Assembly (NCBI RefSeq): GCF_000340565.2
Contig: NZ_CP007203.1
Coordinates: 4,339,929 to 4,403,928 of the forward strand
DNA: 64,000 nt
Origin: Nodularia spumigena CCY9414
GTDB taxonomy: Bacteria > Cyanobacteriota > Cyanobacteriia > Cyanobacteriales > Nostocaceae
Reading direction: 5' to 3'
The position numbers and the translations under genes are program-made. Positions within the stretch are counted from its first letter, which is position 1, and each line of letters starts with the position of its first letter. This document shows positions 19,212 to 28,322 of the stretch, piece after piece. The notes under the pieces are model-generated. The model saw nothing but the letters and a program-made list of their open reading frames with translations, was not told the origin of the DNA and searched no databases.

Positions 19212-20555
19212 TTATAACGATAAAAAATCTTCTGCTGTAGTCGGATGAATGCCTATAGTTTCATTCAAATCTTGCTTGGTAATACCTTGACGAATTGCCA
19301 CCCCTAAAGTTTGAATAATTTCGGCGGCATTTTCACCCAGCATATGAGCGCCCAAAACTTGTTGCGAATTGTCATCTACCACCAACTTCATCATCGCTGG
19401 CTCCTCTGCTTCCACTAGCTGATACAAAAGAGGTTGGAACCGTTTACAGTAGCATTTTACAGACTCCCCAAATTTTTCCCGCGCCTGGGCTTCCGTCATC
19501 CCCACACCAGAACCTTCTGGACGAGAAAACACAGCAGAAGGCACATAATCGTAATTTACCGTTTGGGGGTTGTTGCCAAAAACTGTATTCGCAAACGCCA
19601 TACCTTCCGCCTTCGCTACTGGAGTTAATTGCATACGGTTGATACAGTCTCCCACAGCAAAAATATTTTCTTGGGTAGTACAGAAGTATTCGTTTACTTG
19701 AATTTCACCTTGTTTACCAACTTCGACTTTCGCCTTTTCTAAACCCAGATTTTGAGTATTAGCACTGAAACCTGTAGCCACGAGGATAGTATCTGCGGCA
19801 ATAGTTTCTGCACAGTCCCCAGTAGTCTTCAACAGCCAACCTTCATCTAAGTGAGTGATTTCTTCAGCAGTGCAGTTAGTAAAAATTCTAATTCCGCGTT
19901 TACTTAAACCCTGTTGGACACCAGAGCGGATATCATCATCAAACCCTGATAACATCATCTCATCTCTTTCCAGCAGTGTTACCTTGCACCCTAAAGCGTG
20001 CATCATGCTAGAAAATTCAGCACCAATATAACCACCCCCAATAATTGCCAACCGTTTTGGTAAATAGGGTAAATGAAACATCTGGCGGGATGTAATAGCG
20101 TATTCTATCCCCGGAATCTGAGGCTTATTAGGTTTTCCCCCCACAGCAATTAAAATTTTATCAGCTGTAACTTGGTGTCCATTTAAATCTAGAGTATGAG
20201 CATCAACAAAAACAGCACGTTCCTTAATTATTTCAATTCCCGCATTTCGTAACTGTTGACAATAGGAGTAGTTAATGTGTTCGATATGTCGGTGTACGGA
20301 TTTCATAAACAGTGTCCAGTCAAAATACCGTTTACACTTACTCCACCCGTAACTGTTTGCCATTTGGTTATCCTGAGCAAAGTCAGCTGCGTAAACAATC
20401 AGTTTTTTAGGAACACAACCCCGATTTACACAAGTACCACCAATGGTTTCTTGTTCAGCCATAGCCACACGGACACCATAGCTAGCCGCTTGTTTTGCTG
20501 CTGCTAATCCCCCAGTCCCAGTACCGATGACAAACAAGTCATAATCAAATGTCAT
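19212..20555 (-). CDS. gor: Glutathione reductase (FAD/NAD(P) disulfide oxidoreductase)
   Basis: 447 residues. FAD-binding VIGTGTGGLAAAKQAA at the N-terminus, redox-active disulfide GGTCVNRGCVPKK (C42 and C47), a second dinucleotide fold at AIIGGGYIGAEFSSM, FAD-binding IFAVGDC, and the C-terminal active-site block GIHPTTAEDF whose His serves the partner subunit. The N-x-x-C-VPKK form of the disulfide motif separates it from lipoamide and mercuric reductases. It reduces GSSG in oxidative-stress defence. It stands alone; the 480-base upstream region probably holds its promoter. Confidence 0.93.
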   Translation of the reverse strand: MTFDYDLFVIGTGTGGLAAAKQAASYGVRVAMAEQETIGGTCVNRGCVPKKLIVYAADFAQDNQMANSYGWSKCKRYFDWTLFMKSVHRHIEHINYSYCQQLRNAGIEIIKERAVFVDAHTLDLNGHQVTADKILIAVGGKPNKPQIPGIEYAITSRQMFHLPYLPKRLAIIGGGYIGAEFSSMMHALGCKVTLLERDEMMLSGFDDDIRSGVQQGLSKRGIRIFTNCTAEEITHLDEGWLLKTTGDCAETIAADTILVATGFSANTQNLGLEKAKVEVGKQGEIQVNEYFCTTQENIFAVGDCINRMQLTPVAKAEGMAFANTVFGNNPQTVNYDYVPSAVFSRPEGSGVGMTEAQAREKFGESVKCYCKRFQPLLYQLVEAEEPAMMKLVVDDNSQQVLGAHMLGENAAEIIQTLGVAIRQGITKQDLNETIGIHPTTAEDFLSL

Positions 20556-21052
20556 AAAAATCTGTTCCTTCGTAACTGTTTGGAAAGCAGAGCTATTTCA
20601 TCTTTTATAGTGATTTCGCTCACGTTTTATCTACTGCCTTTAGGTGGATCAAAAATGCTGACATATTACAGTGTATAAACTGTAAATGTTATCCAGTCAT
20701 GGAAATATTCAGCAAATTTATAACTTAAGGAAGATAATTAATCTTACTAGGGACAGGTATCTTGAGATATAAACGGACAAAAACTACCTGTACAAAACAA
20801 ATACAGCATTTTTCATTGAGATCAAGTACAAAATTATCTAAATACCCTATCTGTGTATATCTGTGGTTAATTATCTTTTTATCTATTAAACCCACCAGCA
20901 AAATGCCGTAAGCATAAATCTAAAATAAGACATCATTAAATTTGGACAATTCGACCAGATTACTAGCTTTTACCATATATAAATTATTGTAATTCGCAAT
21001 TGTTCACCCTAAGTTATTTCACGCAAATTAAAAGAGTGTGAGGATAAAAGTG
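20556..21052. other. Intergenic region between divergent gor and PhyH-type gene
   Basis: About 500 AT-rich bases between divergent genes, so it should contain two promoters. It has one copy of the cyanobacterial CTGTGTATATCTGTGGTTAA dispersed repeat near 20850-20875 and no gene. Confidence 0.5.
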
Positions 21053-21932
21053 ATGTATAAATTTCTAAAAAAAACGCGGAATAAAATTTTAAAAAAAATT
21101 GATTCTATACCCTTGATAAAGTATCAAAATGATCTGGCTTATCAAACAGCAGTAAAAAACCACATTATAAATTTACCTATTATGACAAAAGCTGACCAAG
21201 AACTAGTAGAAAAAATAAAATATGAAGGAGTCGTAATCACTTCATTAGAAGAATTAGGAATTCCATCTACGCCTGACATACTCAAAGCCGCAATAAACCT
21301 GAAACAAAAACTACCTCCGAATATTTCTGGACAAAAAAATGGATTTGTTGTTCATGCTAGTTCCCAGCAAATAATGGAATATCCAGAAATTTTTTACTGG
21401 GGACTGGAAGAACGTTTACTAAATATTGTGGATAATTATCTTGGTTTACCAGTAGCCTACAATGGACTATATTTTCGCAGAGATATTGCTAATAACATTG
21501 AGCAAGGTTCCAGGTTATGGCATATAGATAGAGAAGATAGAAAAATCCTGAAAATTATCATTTATTTAAATGATATTAATGAGTATACAGGACCACTTCA
21601 ATACATCCCCCAAAATTTAACCTTAGAAATAGTCAAAGCTTTAAAATATACATCTGGCTACATTCAAGATTCAAAAATGAGAGAGTTTATATCCCCAGAA
21701 AATTATAAATCATGTACAGGTTCCATCGGGACTGTAATTTTTGCAGCTACTGGGAGCATTTTTCATCGGGGTAAATTACCTATAAATTCTGATAGATTTG
21801 CGATATTTTTTTGATTACAGTTCTAGCCGGCAAAAAAAAAGATATTATATTGCTAATTCTCAGCCGCATGAGGATTTATTCATCCTTTCCCAAAATCTCC
21901 CAGAACACAAAAAACAGTGTCTAATTTATTAA
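21053..21932 (+). pseudogene. PhyH-type Fe(II)/2-oxoglutarate dioxygenase, frameshifted near C-terminus
   Basis: ATG 21053 is preferred over GTG 21038 because AGGA precedes it. The iron site HIDRED appears within LWHIDREDRKILKIIIYLND and the distal His in IFHRGKLP; both fit the phytanoyl-CoA dioxygenase superfamily. Reading stops at 21812-21814, just after a run of seven T. Dropping one T gives a further 39 codons to TAA 21932 (DYSSRQKKRYYIANSQPHED and onward), a natural-looking C-terminus. This may be a true frameshift, slippage-controlled expression, or an assembly error. The substrate is unknown. Confidence 0.75.
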
Positions 21933-22032
21933 TAAATCCAGAGAAATAATTTCCTTTCAAGCGCCTATAAAACTTTATTCACCCGCCCTAGCTTTGGTAA
22001 ACTAATATTTCTGATCCCTCTCCTTAGTAACT

Positions 22033-22192
22033 ACCGTTTACACACAAGTCCAAAAACCTTTCATTTAAGTAGGGTGTGTTATGGACGTTAGTCCTAACGC
22101 ACCGAAAATTTGGGATGGTGCGTTGCGCTACGCGACAACACACCCTACAAAAAAAGGATTTTGAGTAATTTAATCATTTGTGTGTACACCGT
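22033..22192 (-). mobile_element. MITE-like repeat, copy 2
   Basis: Reverse-oriented copy of the unit at 15723-15878, with the 80-base core at 22069-22148. Here both outer inverted repeats survive: ACCGTTTACACACAA on the left and, read inward from the right, ACGGTGTACACACAA. It appears inserted in a CTCCTTAG-AAGGAG type palindromic repeat, with TTAGTAA on one side and TTAGCAA on the other as a possible target duplication. Confidence 0.8.
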
Positions 22193-22266
22193 GCTTCCTT
22201 AGCAAGGAGATGGTTGGGGTGAGGTTTTGTAGAGGTTTCTAAAAAATTACGCTAAAGAACAAACCT

Positions 22267-23190
22267 TTAAATTGTAATATCTTCCTCTTGATTAATCGCT
22301 AATCTTAAAACCGATAACCCTAAAATAATCAAAAATAAGACTAATCCAATTGTGCAAGCATAGCTAATTTCTAAATTACTAAAGGCTTCTTCATACAAAT
22401 AGTAAACAATGGTTTTTGAGCTATTTAGTGGACCGCCTTGGGTCATAATAAATACTTCTTCAAAGACTTTAGTCGCCGAAATCGCAGAAATTACCGCCAC
22501 TAGCGCTAAATAAGGCTTCATCAAGGGTACGGTAATATCCCAGTGTTTGCGGATACCATCTGAACCATCAATAGCTGCGGCTTCATACACATCAGCCGGA
22601 ATTGATTGTAATCCCGCTAAATAAATTACCATGTAGTAGCCGAGTCCCTTCCAGATGGTAACAGCCATGACACTGGCTAGAGAAATTGGTACAATGCCCA
22701 GCAGTTTATCTGGACTGGTTAACCAGGGAATTCCTTCGGGAAAAATATTCAAAGTTTTGAGTAACTGATTGAGTAAGCCGTTTTCTGCATACAGCCATTT
22801 CCAAGCTATACCAGCAACTACCATTGATATCACTACGGGGGTGTAGTAAGCTGCTCTAAACCAATTCATTCCTCGCAGCTTCTGATTTACCAAAATTGCC
22901 AGCCCCAAGGGAGCCATGACCAAAATTGGCACAACAACCAAAAGATAAAGAAAAGTATTTTCTAAGGTTTTCCAAAAAACTGCATCCTTCCACAAGCGGA
23001 GAAAGTTGCCAAAACCTATCCATTGGGGTGGCTGGGAAAGGTCTTCGTAGCTGGTAAAGCTGAGGTAAAACGCTTGTATTGCTGGCCAAAAAACTGTTAA
23101 AACCAAAAGAACTAAAGCCGGTAGCAAAAATAAGTAAGGAGTCAGTCGCTGTTTGATGAAATTCCAGTTTTGAGGCTTGAGTTGATTCAT
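22267..23190 (-). CDS. Sugar ABC transporter permease (MalF/UgpA type)
   Basis: 307 residues with six predicted membrane segments, the first in PYLFLLPALVLLVLTVFWPA. The EAA loop that contacts the ATPase is EAAAIDGSDGIRKHWDITVP. Such permeases pair with a second permease, a binding protein and an ATPase for sugars or glycerol-3-phosphate; none of these is nearby, so this is an orphan subunit in the local map. Its start is divergent from the GIY-YIG gene with only 37 bases between them. Confidence 0.9.
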   Translation of the reverse strand: MNQLKPQNWNFIKQRLTPYLFLLPALVLLVLTVFWPAIQAFYLSFTSYEDLSQPPQWIGFGNFLRLWKDAVFWKTLENTFLYLLVVVPILVMAPLGLAILVNQKLRGMNWFRAAYYTPVVISMVVAGIAWKWLYAENGLLNQLLKTLNIFPEGIPWLTSPDKLLGIVPISLASVMAVTIWKGLGYYMVIYLAGLQSIPADVYEAAAIDGSDGIRKHWDITVPLMKPYLALVAVISAISATKVFEEVFIMTQGGPLNSSKTIVYYLYEEAFSNLEISYACTIGLVLFLIILGLSVLRLAINQEEDITI

Positions 23191-23227
23191 AGGGACATTT
23201 TACTGATTTAAATGGAGATCAACTGTG

Positions 23228-23890
23228 ATGGAATCTGAGAACAATTTGCCAATTGAGCATCAAAATGTACCAGTCAATCACCGTGGCTTACATGAATTTT
23301 TGTACAGTTCTGACGATGAACACGATACCACTGAGGTGGCTGTAACGCCTGCATTCGGAAATAATGGCGGGGAGATTATGCCTCTGGAGACTTGGCGCAC
23401 GGCTGATCAGAATGCGAAAATTGCGGGAGTTTACGCGGTTTTGGATGCAGAAGGCGAAACCCAATACATTGGCTATTCCCGGAATGTGTTGCTTTCTCTC
23501 AACGGTCATGTTAGCCAATATGGTGAACAAAAGTGCGCTTTTGTGCGTGTGCAAACCTTTAAGTTTCCCAAGCGTCAAGAAATGGAAGATTTGCGAGATG
23601 CTTGGATTGCAGAACTGGAAACTACACCACCTGGTAATGCTGCTGAAGGGGGAATGTGGGCTAGTACGGTAGGTGAGGCTGCTAAGGCGGTAATGTCAGA
23701 GGTGGAACGCCAAGCCTACGAGGAGAAAAAGCTAAAGTTGCGAAAAGCAATGGCTGATTCAAGTTTGTCTAAAGAAATAGAAGCGGTGGATGGGAGTGAA
23801 GCTCAACGTCAGCGTCAACTCGAAGCGGCTGTGAAGAATGATGACTGGAGTTCAGTTATTGACGCGCAGACAGAGGAAACTAAGTCTTAA
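23228..23890 (+). CDS. GIY-YIG domain protein
   Basis: 220 residues from ATG 23228 (a GTG lies one codon upstream). The GIY-YIG core is GVYAVLDAEGETQYIGYSRN followed by LNGHVSQYG and an R/E-bearing helix, about residues 60-130. The rest is hydrophilic and helical (EVERQAYEEKKLKLRKAMAD). The domain cuts DNA in UvrC-like and homing enzymes, but stand-alone cyanobacterial forms are uncharacterised. It abuts tRNA-Ser on its 3' side in convergent orientation. Confidence 0.8.
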   Translation: MESENNLPIEHQNVPVNHRGLHEFLYSSDDEHDTTEVAVTPAFGNNGGEIMPLETWRTADQNAKIAGVYAVLDAEGETQYIGYSRNVLLSLNGHVSQYGEQKCAFVRVQTFKFPKRQEMEDLRDAWIAELETTPPGNAAEGGMWASTVGEAAKAVMSEVERQAYEEKKLKLRKAMADSSLSKEIEAVDGSEAQRQRQLEAAVKNDDWSSVIDAQTEETKS

Positions 23891-23957
23891 TACCTTACCT
23901 AACCCCTCGGCAAGGGAGGAGGGGCTTTGAAATACAGCACATTTCATTTGATTAAAA

Positions 23958-24044
23958 CGGAGAGGGAGGGATTCGAACCCTCGTATACGTTCCCGCATAA
24001 CAGACTTTCCAGGTCTGCGCCTTAAACCACTCGGCCACCTCTCC
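23958..24044 (-). tRNA. tRNA-Ser (anticodon GGA)
   Basis: On the minus strand the gene starts GGAGAGGTGGCCGAGTGG, has anticodon stem CAGAC/GTCTG with loop CTGGAAA (anticodon GGA), a long variable arm (class II), the T loop GGTTCGAATCC, and acceptor pairing GGAGAGG/CCTCTCC with discriminator G. CCA is not encoded. It reads UCC and UCU serine codons. Confidence 0.97.
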
Positions 24045-24149
24045 AGGGGCAACGATTTATAAGCATACTATGAAATCCAAGAAAATGCAAATATATAATT
24101 AAGCAGATTAAATTAATGTTGAAGTTCACATCCCAAAGCCTAAATTAAG

Positions 24150-24518
24150 ATGTCTGATAAATATACGATTAAAGTCCGCGATCGCTCTACTGGCGAAGAA
24201 TACAGTCTACAAGTTCCAGGCGATCGCTACATCCTTCACAGCATCGAACAACAAGGGGGGGAACTGCCGTTTTCTTGCCGCAATGGCGCTTGTACAACTT
24301 GCGCTGTGCGGGTGCTGTCTGGAGATATTTACCAACCGGAGGCGATTGGATTATCTCCGGCGTTGCGTCGTCAAGGTTACGCTTTGTTATGTGTCAGTTA
24401 CGCCCGTTCTGATTTGGAGGTGGAAACTCAAGATGAGGATGAGGTTTATGAGCTACAGTTTGGGCGCTATTTTGCTAGGGGTAAAGTTAAGGCGGGTTTA
24501 CCTTTAGATGAGGATTAA
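24150..24518 (+). CDS. Plant-type [2Fe-2S] ferredoxin with C-terminal extension
   Basis: 122 residues. The cluster ligands are in FSCRNGACTTCAVRV and, about 30 residues later, LLCVSYA, the CxxxxCxxC...C arrangement of plant-type ferredoxins. A 20-residue C-terminal extension (YELQFGRYFARGKVKAGLPL) is longer than in the photosynthetic PetF (about 98 residues). It is a soluble one-electron carrier; its partner is unknown. The 3' end runs into a dispersed repeat that also forms the leader of the next gene. Confidence 0.92.
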   Translation: MSDKYTIKVRDRSTGEEYSLQVPGDRYILHSIEQQGGELPFSCRNGACTTCAVRVLSGDIYQPEAIGLSPALRRQGYALLCVSYARSDLEVETQDEDEVYELQFGRYFARGKVKAGLPLDED

Positions 24519-24524
24519 GATTTT

Positions 24525-24600
24525 TTTCACGCAAAGGCGCATTCGGCGTTCGCGCAGCGTCCCGAAGGGAAGCCGTTCCCGCAGGGTAGACGCAAAGGGT
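24525..24600. repeat. Dispersed repeat between ferredoxin and thermonuclease genes
   Basis: GC-rich interspersed unit containing GCGTTCGCGCAGCGTCCCGA, AGGGAAGCCGTTCCCGC and AGGGTAGACGC, bounded by CGCAAAGG copies. Related pieces appear at 30362-30390 and 58025-58055. It extends the thermonuclease reading frame upstream without a true start. Confidence 0.65.
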
Positions 24601-24615
24601 TTTTTTGGGGTCTTG

Positions 24616-25137
24616 GTGCGGAAAATTGTGCTTTTTGGTTCCTTGTTGCTGCTGGTGAGTTGTCAAGTTAATAATCAGACTGCAAGCAATCAGGTGCAGG
24701 TGAAGGTGGCGCGGGTAGTGAGTGGGCAAAGTTTGGACGTTTTAGGTATGGCTGAACAACCAAATTTGATTTCTCGCGTCCGGTTGGTTGGGATTGATGC
24801 ACCAGATTTTCAACAACGCCCTTGGGGAGATGAGTCTCGACAAGTTTTAGAGACGTTGATTGGTGAGCCAGAAAAACCCGTAATTCTGGAATTTGATGTG
24901 TCAGCCAAAGATAAAATGGGTCGGACTTTGGCTTATGTGTGGAAAGATCAGCAGTTATTGAATGAAGAAGTCCTTAAACAAGGATATGCGATATTTGTGG
25001 GGCGATCGCCTAATCACAAATATGACCAGCGCTTGGAACGCGCCCAACAATGGGCTAGACTCATGGGAAAAGGCATTTGGAACCCAGAAAACCCTATGCG
25101 TCTTCCTCCGGCTGAATTTCGTCGTCGGAATCTTTAA
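24616..25137 (+). CDS. Thermonuclease (SNase-like) lipoprotein
   Basis: 173 residues from GTG 24616, giving MRKIVLFGSLLLLVSC with lipobox LVSC. The in-frame region upstream to 24508 is repeat DNA and gives no sensible N-terminus. The nuclease fold has RVRLVGIDAPD, the E of RQVLETLIGE and KDKMGRTLAYVW, matching the Arg-Asp/Glu-Arg catalytic set of staphylococcal nuclease. It is predicted to be anchored outside the plasma membrane and to degrade DNA or RNA. Later GTG 24628 is possible but would shorten the signal peptide. Confidence 0.82.
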   Translation: MRKIVLFGSLLLLVSCQVNNQTASNQVQVKVARVVSGQSLDVLGMAEQPNLISRVRLVGIDAPDFQQRPWGDESRQVLETLIGEPEKPVILEFDVSAKDKMGRTLAYVWKDQQLLNEEVLKQGYAIFVGRSPNHKYDQRLERAQQWARLMGKGIWNPENPMRLPPAEFRRRNL

Positions 25138-25241
25138 GGAGTGGGGAGTGGTCCGTAAAGAATTTTGGATTTTGGAGAAAGCGATTTTAGATTGCAGTCT
25201 AATCCAAAATTTAAAATCTAAAATCTAAAATTGATTGACTA

Positions 25242-26054
25242 ATGACTAATTTACAAATTTTTCTAGATATTGCTACGGAAGCGGCGTTGGCTGCGGGTGC
25301 GGTTTTGCAAGGGTATTTGGGTAAGTTAGAAGATGCTATTACTGAAAAAGGTCGTCCTGGTGATTTAGTCACTGCGGCGGATAAGGCCTCGGAAGTGGTG
25401 ATTTTGGAAATTTTGCGTCGCCACTTTCCCGAACATTCTATCCTGGCTGAGGAATCCGGGAAGTTAGGCAATCAAGATAACCAGTACCTCTGGGCAATTG
25501 ACCCCTTAGATGGTACAACCAATTACGCTCACCAATATTCCGCTTTTGCTGTTTCCATTGGCTTATTAGTTAATGGTGTGCCGCAAGTTGGTGTGATTTA
25601 TGACCCTTTTCATGATGAGCTATTTCGGGCTGCTACTGGCTTGGGAGCGACGCGCAACCGCCATTCTATCAAGGTTTCAGAAATATCTGAACTGAGTAAA
25701 AGCCTGCTGGTAACGGGATTTGCCTATGATCGCCGGGAAACACCGGATAATAACTATGCAGAATTTTGTCACTTGACTCATCTCACCCAAGGCGTTAGGC
25801 GTAGCGGTTCCGCCGCCCTGGATTTGGCTTATGTTGCTTGTGGGCGTGTTGATGGTTACTGGGAACGGGGAATCTCTCCTTGGGATGTTGTCGCAGGTAT
25901 AGTATTATTAAGAGAAGCTGGGGGTAAAGTTACTGCCTATGATGGTACTGCTTTCAAAATAGAATCAGGTAGAATTCTGGCTACTAATGGTAATATTCAC
26001 CATAATCTGAGTCGTGAATTGGTAGAGGTTCCACCTTTGTCGAGCTGGAAGTGA
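25242..26054 (+). CDS. Inositol monophosphatase-family phosphatase
   Basis: 270 residues. The metal and catalytic motifs of the Li+-sensitive phosphatase family are present in order: DLVTAADKASE, LAEESG, WAIDPLDGTTNYAH, and GISPWDVVAGIVLLREAGG. Bacterial members (SuhB, HisN, CysQ) dephosphorylate inositol-1-phosphate, histidinol phosphate or PAP. hisZ lies about 1 kb downstream on the same strand, so a histidinol-phosphatase (HisN-like) role is worth considering but is not shown by sequence alone. Confidence 0.9.
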   Translation: MTNLQIFLDIATEAALAAGAVLQGYLGKLEDAITEKGRPGDLVTAADKASEVVILEILRRHFPEHSILAEESGKLGNQDNQYLWAIDPLDGTTNYAHQYSAFAVSIGLLVNGVPQVGVIYDPFHDELFRAATGLGATRNRHSIKVSEISELSKSLLVTGFAYDRRETPDNNYAEFCHLTHLTQGVRRSGSAALDLAYVACGRVDGYWERGISPWDVVAGIVLLREAGGKVTAYDGTAFKIESGRILATNGNIHHNLSRELVEVPPLSSWK

Positions 26055-26166
26055 GGGAGGTCAGGAAAACTAATAAATAATACCTGACTATTTGCTACTG
26101 ACCAATTACCGATGAAGCGAAGTAAACTAGAAAAAAGCTCAAGCTCTTTTGGTGCAAAACGGCTCT

Positions 26167-27111
26167 ATGTCTTTCAAAATAGATAGTGGATTGTTTAAAT
26201 ATGATTTTATAGATAATCACGCAATTTTATGTGTTGCTGTTGACGCGAATGTCAAGGAAATACGTGAACGTTATCTGCAAATTGCCCGTCGCTTACACCC
26301 GGATAGCAGGACGGTAATCTCGGCTGGGGAAAAACAGCTAGCTAATGAATTATTATCCAAGTTGGTTAACCCAGCTTATGAACATCTATCAAAAGAACGC
26401 AGTCGCGCCGAATACTTGATTGTGTTGTCTCAAATTGCCAAGTCCTTGGTACAAGAATCTAGTTCAGTGGAATTGACTAGCGACTTGGCTAAACAATTAG
26501 TGAGTGCGCCTAATATTGATGCTTTTTACAAAACTGCGATCGCTAAAGTTGCAGCAACCCAATATGAGTCGTTACACCAATCCGTTAAAATCATATCCCA
26601 AATCAGCGAGTTAAATTTAGTTTACCTGATGCGGAGTGCTGCCAACGTGTCCACCTCGCCATCGTCATTGGCTAAATCCAAAAGTAATTCAGGTACGCCC
26701 AAGTCAAATACAGCCACCCCACCGCCAGCCGTAAAAGAAGATTCGCCTGTAGATCAGTATGTCCGTCGCGCTCAAGGTTTTATTGACAAAAAACAATTTA
26801 GTCAAGCCAAGGTGGAGTTACAGGATGCTCTGAAGCTAGAACCTAAAAATAGTCACTGTCATAGTTTGGTCGCTTTGGTGTATTTGAAGCAAAATCAGGT
26901 AAAAATGGCCAAAATTCATTTTGATAATGCTTTGAAATTAGATCCCACTGATGAAATAGCGTTGACATGGAAACCTAAAATAGAAAAGGCTTTAGGGCAA
27001 CAATCGGGTGGCTCGAAAGTAATTCCACCTCCTGATGATGGAACTAAGCAACCAGATAAGTCTGGAGGTCGTGGGATGTTTGGTGGTTTTTTTGGTGGGA
27101 ATAAAAAATAA
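26167..27111 (+). CDS. J-domain protein with C-terminal TPR
   Basis: 314 residues from ATG 26167 (TTG 26149 is a longer option). An N-terminal J-domain has the HPD motif in YLQIARRLHPDSR, so it probably stimulates a DnaK ATPase. A low-complexity S/P/T linker (about 165-200) is followed by a short TPR array (DQYVRRAQGFIDKKQFSQAK and the next unit). The end is glycine-rich (GRGMFGGFFGGNKK). The stop overlaps the hisZ start by one base, so the two are co-translated; the link between them is unclear. Confidence 0.8.
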   Translation: MSFKIDSGLFKYDFIDNHAILCVAVDANVKEIRERYLQIARRLHPDSRTVISAGEKQLANELLSKLVNPAYEHLSKERSRAEYLIVLSQIAKSLVQESSSVELTSDLAKQLVSAPNIDAFYKTAIAKVAATQYESLHQSVKIISQISELNLVYLMRSAANVSTSPSSLAKSKSNSGTPKSNTATPPPAVKEDSPVDQYVRRAQGFIDKKQFSQAKVELQDALKLEPKNSHCHSLVALVYLKQNQVKMAKIHFDNALKLDPTDEIALTWKPKIEKALGQQSGGSKVIPPPDDGTKQPDKSGGRGMFGGFFGGNKK

Positions 27112-28322
27112 TGGTGTATCAACCAGCAGCGGGAGCCAGGGATTTATTACCTTTAGATGTGGCTCAAAAACGCTGGATTGAAGATCGGTTACAGCAGGTG
27201 TTTCATCGGTGGGGATATCACAGGATTATCACTTCCACGTTGGAACGCATGGATACTTTGATGGCGGGAGAAGCAATTCAACGCCAGATGGTGATTCAAC
27301 TGCAAAATGGTGAAGATGAAGAATTAGGATTGCGTCCAGAGTTGACTGCTTCTATTGCTCGTGCAGTGGCTACGCGCATGGCAGATGTCACCTATCCGCA
27401 ACGTCTATACTACAATGCCAATGTTTTCCGCCGTACTTGGGAAAACAGGCACAATCGCCAGCAAGAGTTTTATCAATCTGGGGTGGAGTTGTTAGGTGTG
27501 GGCGGATTGTTGGCAAATGCCGAAGTCCTGCTATTGGCGAGAAACTGTTTAACTGCACTGGGTTTGCCAGATTGGCATTTAATTCTGGGCGAAGCGGGAA
27601 TTACGCGATCGCTCCTTGATGCCTTTCCGGTGAATATTCAAGCTCAAGTTCGCAGTGCGATCGCCCATCTGGATCGCATTGCCATAGATACTTTACCCTT
27701 GAGCGATGAACTACGCGATCGCGCCAGAATCATGATGGATCTACGCGGTGACAGCGCTGATGTCTTGCAAAAAGTCAGTAGCCTTGGTTTAGCTCCAGAG
27801 CAACAAGAAATAGTAAATCACCTCAAATCTGTGGTAGAGTTATTACAATCAGAAGGGGAGTTTCCTTTAATTCTTGATCTCAGCTTGATCCAAACCATCG
27901 ACTACTACACTGGTATAGTCTTTGAAATCGTCAGCGATACAGGTTCACAAGCGAGAGTTTTAGGGCGTGGTGGTCGCTACGACAAGCTTTTAGGATTATA
28001 TCATCCCCAAGGCGAAGATATTCCCGGTATTGGTTTTGTACTGAATATCGAAGATCTATACCAAGTTCTTTTATCTACACAGCAATTACCACAATCAACC
28101 CCAGCTAGTGACTGGTTAGTAGTAGCCCAGACACCAAATGTTGAAGCTGCGGCCTTTGCCCACGCCCAAAAACTGCGTGATTCTACAGATTTGGTAAGGG
28201 TAGAAATGGATTTAGGTGGCACAGATGTGGAAGCTATGAGAAAATACGCAAGCGATCGCGGCATTACCCAAATTGCCTGGATTAAATCCGATGGTGAAAT
28301 TGTGAATGAATCATTGCGTTAG
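27111..28322 (+). CDS. hisZ: ATP phosphoribosyltransferase regulatory subunit
   Basis: 403 residues, a HisRS-like class II fold. It differs from true histidyl-tRNA synthetase: the histidine-binding Arg of the RGLDYY motif is absent (LSLIQTIDYYTG), and motif 2 reads FRRTWENRHNRQQEFYQSGV. The end PGIGFVLNIEDLYQ is typical of HisZ. HisZ activates the short HisG and confers histidine feedback in organisms such as cyanobacteria. hisG is not in the window. A HisS label for such proteins is common but less likely here. Confidence 0.85.
   Translation: MVYQPAAGARDLLPLDVAQKRWIEDRLQQVFHRWGYHRIITSTLERMDTLMAGEAIQRQMVIQLQNGEDEELGLRPELTASIARAVATRMADVTYPQRLYYNANVFRRTWENRHNRQQEFYQSGVELLGVGGLLANAEVLLLARNCLTALGLPDWHLILGEAGITRSLLDAFPVNIQAQVRSAIAHLDRIAIDTLPLSDELRDRARIMMDLRGDSADVLQKVSSLGLAPEQQEIVNHLKSVVELLQSEGEFPLILDLSLIQTIDYYTGIVFEIVSDTGSQARVLGRGGRYDKLLGLYHPQGEDIPGIGFVLNIEDLYQVLLSTQQLPQSTPASDWLVVAQTPNVEAAAFAHAQKLRDSTDLVRVEMDLGGTDVEAMRKYASDRGITQIAWIKSDGEIVNESLR

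Noticed and set aside
23852..24052. Minus-strand frame of 66 codons
   Set aside because: It is the antisense of the GIY-YIG gene end plus the tRNA-Ser gene.
24508..24615. Upstream start of the thermonuclease at 24508
   Set aside because: The extra 36 codons are dispersed repeat DNA with many Arg/Ser codons; a lipoprotein signal starts at GTG 24616.
27111..28322. hisS (histidyl-tRNA synthetase)
   Set aside because: The histidine-binding Arg of the RGLDYY motif and the HisRS motif 2 form are missing; HisZ fits better.
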